A DNA stretch of 6,045 nucleotides from positions 1 to 6,045 of the forward strand of contig JAKOSS010000584.1 of assembly GCA_029777145.1 (NCBI GenBank). Reading direction: 5' to 3'. The DNA is from Acidobacteriota bacterium. Lineage in GTDB: Bacteria > Acidobacteriota > Blastocatellia > Pyrinomonadales > Pyrinomonadaceae. A model generated the notes under the pieces. That model was not told where the DNA came from. It was given only the letters and a program-made list of their open reading frames with translations, and ran no database searches. Of this stretch, positions 5,650 through 6,045 are shown in pieces. The first letter of the stretch is position 1; each line of letters opens with the position of its first letter. The translations under genes were made by a program, and so were the position numbers.

Positions 5650-6045
5650 ATGATCACCTGCCACGGTAAAACACGTCTTTGGATCCGACTTGCGGTCGTC
5701 GCGTTATTTGTAAGTGCTGCTTTTGCAGGACTTATTTATCCGCAGATTTCGCAGGCCGGTGTTCAGCCGGTGCCGCAAACGACACCGACGCCGAAACGTC
5801 GGGCCGCCAAGTCGAAATCGGCGCCAAAGGCGGATCCGACTCCAGCGGCGACTCCCGATCCGGAGCAGGCGCGGTTCGGGAACTTCAAGCACCAGCTTCA
5901 TCTGGACATGGAACTTCAGTGTTCGCAGTGCCATAAGTTTCCGACGGCAAATTGGGACAAGGTGCGCGCCAAGGAAGTTGCGTTTCCGGACGTGACCGAC
6001 TTTCCGAAACACGATTCGTGCCTCGATTGTCATCGCGATCAGTTC
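5650..6045 (+). CDS. Membrane-anchored multiheme cytochrome c (5' part; continues past the window)
   Basis: 132 residues are visible with no stop before the window end. After a basic start (GKTRLWIR) comes a hydrophobic segment (about 11-30, an uncleaved anchor or signal peptide). Next is a Pro/Thr/Ala/Lys-rich linker (about 38-74), then a haem-binding part with NFKHQLHLDMELQCSQCHKF and HDSCLDCHRD. CSQCH (91-95) and CLDCH (124-128) are CXXCH haem c sites. Extra histidines (81, 84, 121) could be distal ligands, as in cytochrome c3/c7-like multihaem proteins, and more haems may follow outside. The role is probably electron transfer outside the cytoplasmic membrane; partner unknown. The ATG at 5650 is the only ATG between the upstream in-frame stop (5617) and the hydrophobic segment, but has no clear Shine-Dalgarno. 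It is divergent from resB, whose product would help mature it. Confidence 0.85.
   Translation, partial: MITCHGKTRLWIRLAVVALFVSAAFAGLIYPQISQAGVQPVPQTTPTPKRRAAKSKSAPKADPTPAATPDPEQARFGNFKHQLHLDMELQCSQCHKFPTANWDKVRAKEVAFPDVTDFPKHDSCLDCHRDQF

Noticed and set aside
5704..6033. Minus-strand frame of 109 codons and plus-strand alternatives over the cytochrome gene
   Set aside because: Shadows of the frame from 5650, which alone shows a membrane segment and two CXXCH motifs.
1..6045. tRNA, rRNA or riboswitch
   Set aside because: No cloverleaf, rRNA core words or known riboswitch core were recognised on either strand by eye; a covariance-model scan was not possible.

Overview
The window looks like a chromosomal segment of a Gram-negative, moderately GC-rich environmental bacterium, most likely Acidobacteriota (Blastocatellia/Pyrinomonadaceae-like). 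This is inferred from style: an FG-GAP/VCBS protein with DxDGDGKxD repeats, a reelin-like 'choice-of-anchor V' N-terminus, a system-II cytochrome c biogenesis protein, and intergenic DNA full of 'AATCCAAAATCC'-type repeats. No marker gene settles the taxonomy. || Layout: 2-67 is the 3' tail of an unidentified plus-strand gene. 68-1250 has no convincing gene. It holds a mosaic of palindrome-rich repeat modules in near-identical units at about 355-583, 583-914 and 914-1144, plus an inverted patch of the A/T-rich module at 213-290. Next come three minus-strand genes: a membrane-anchored TPR protein (1316-2032, with a terminator at 1267-1296), a secreted protein with a CXXCH motif, a reelin-like domain and six FG-GAP repeats (2187-3635), and a ResB-like cytochrome c biogenesis protein (4069-5544). 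3636-4068 is apparently non-coding. A plus-strand membrane-anchored multiheme cytochrome c begins at 5650 and runs off the window, divergent from resB. || How they fit: the right half is a c-type cytochrome locus. ResB, normally working with CcsA, carries haem across the membrane and helps attach it to CXXCH motifs. The divergent gene encodes a CXXCH protein that would be a client, and the FG-GAP protein carries one exported CXXCH that could be another. The TPR protein resembles membrane-anchored TPR assembly factors, but no role can be assigned. || The most interesting signals are (i) a perfect CRP/FNR-family operator match, TGTGA-N6-TCACA, at 5580-5595 between resB and the cytochrome gene, placed so that it could repress one and activate the other, and (ii) the modular hairpin repeat array on the left. 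Both are read from sequence; their functions are inferred.
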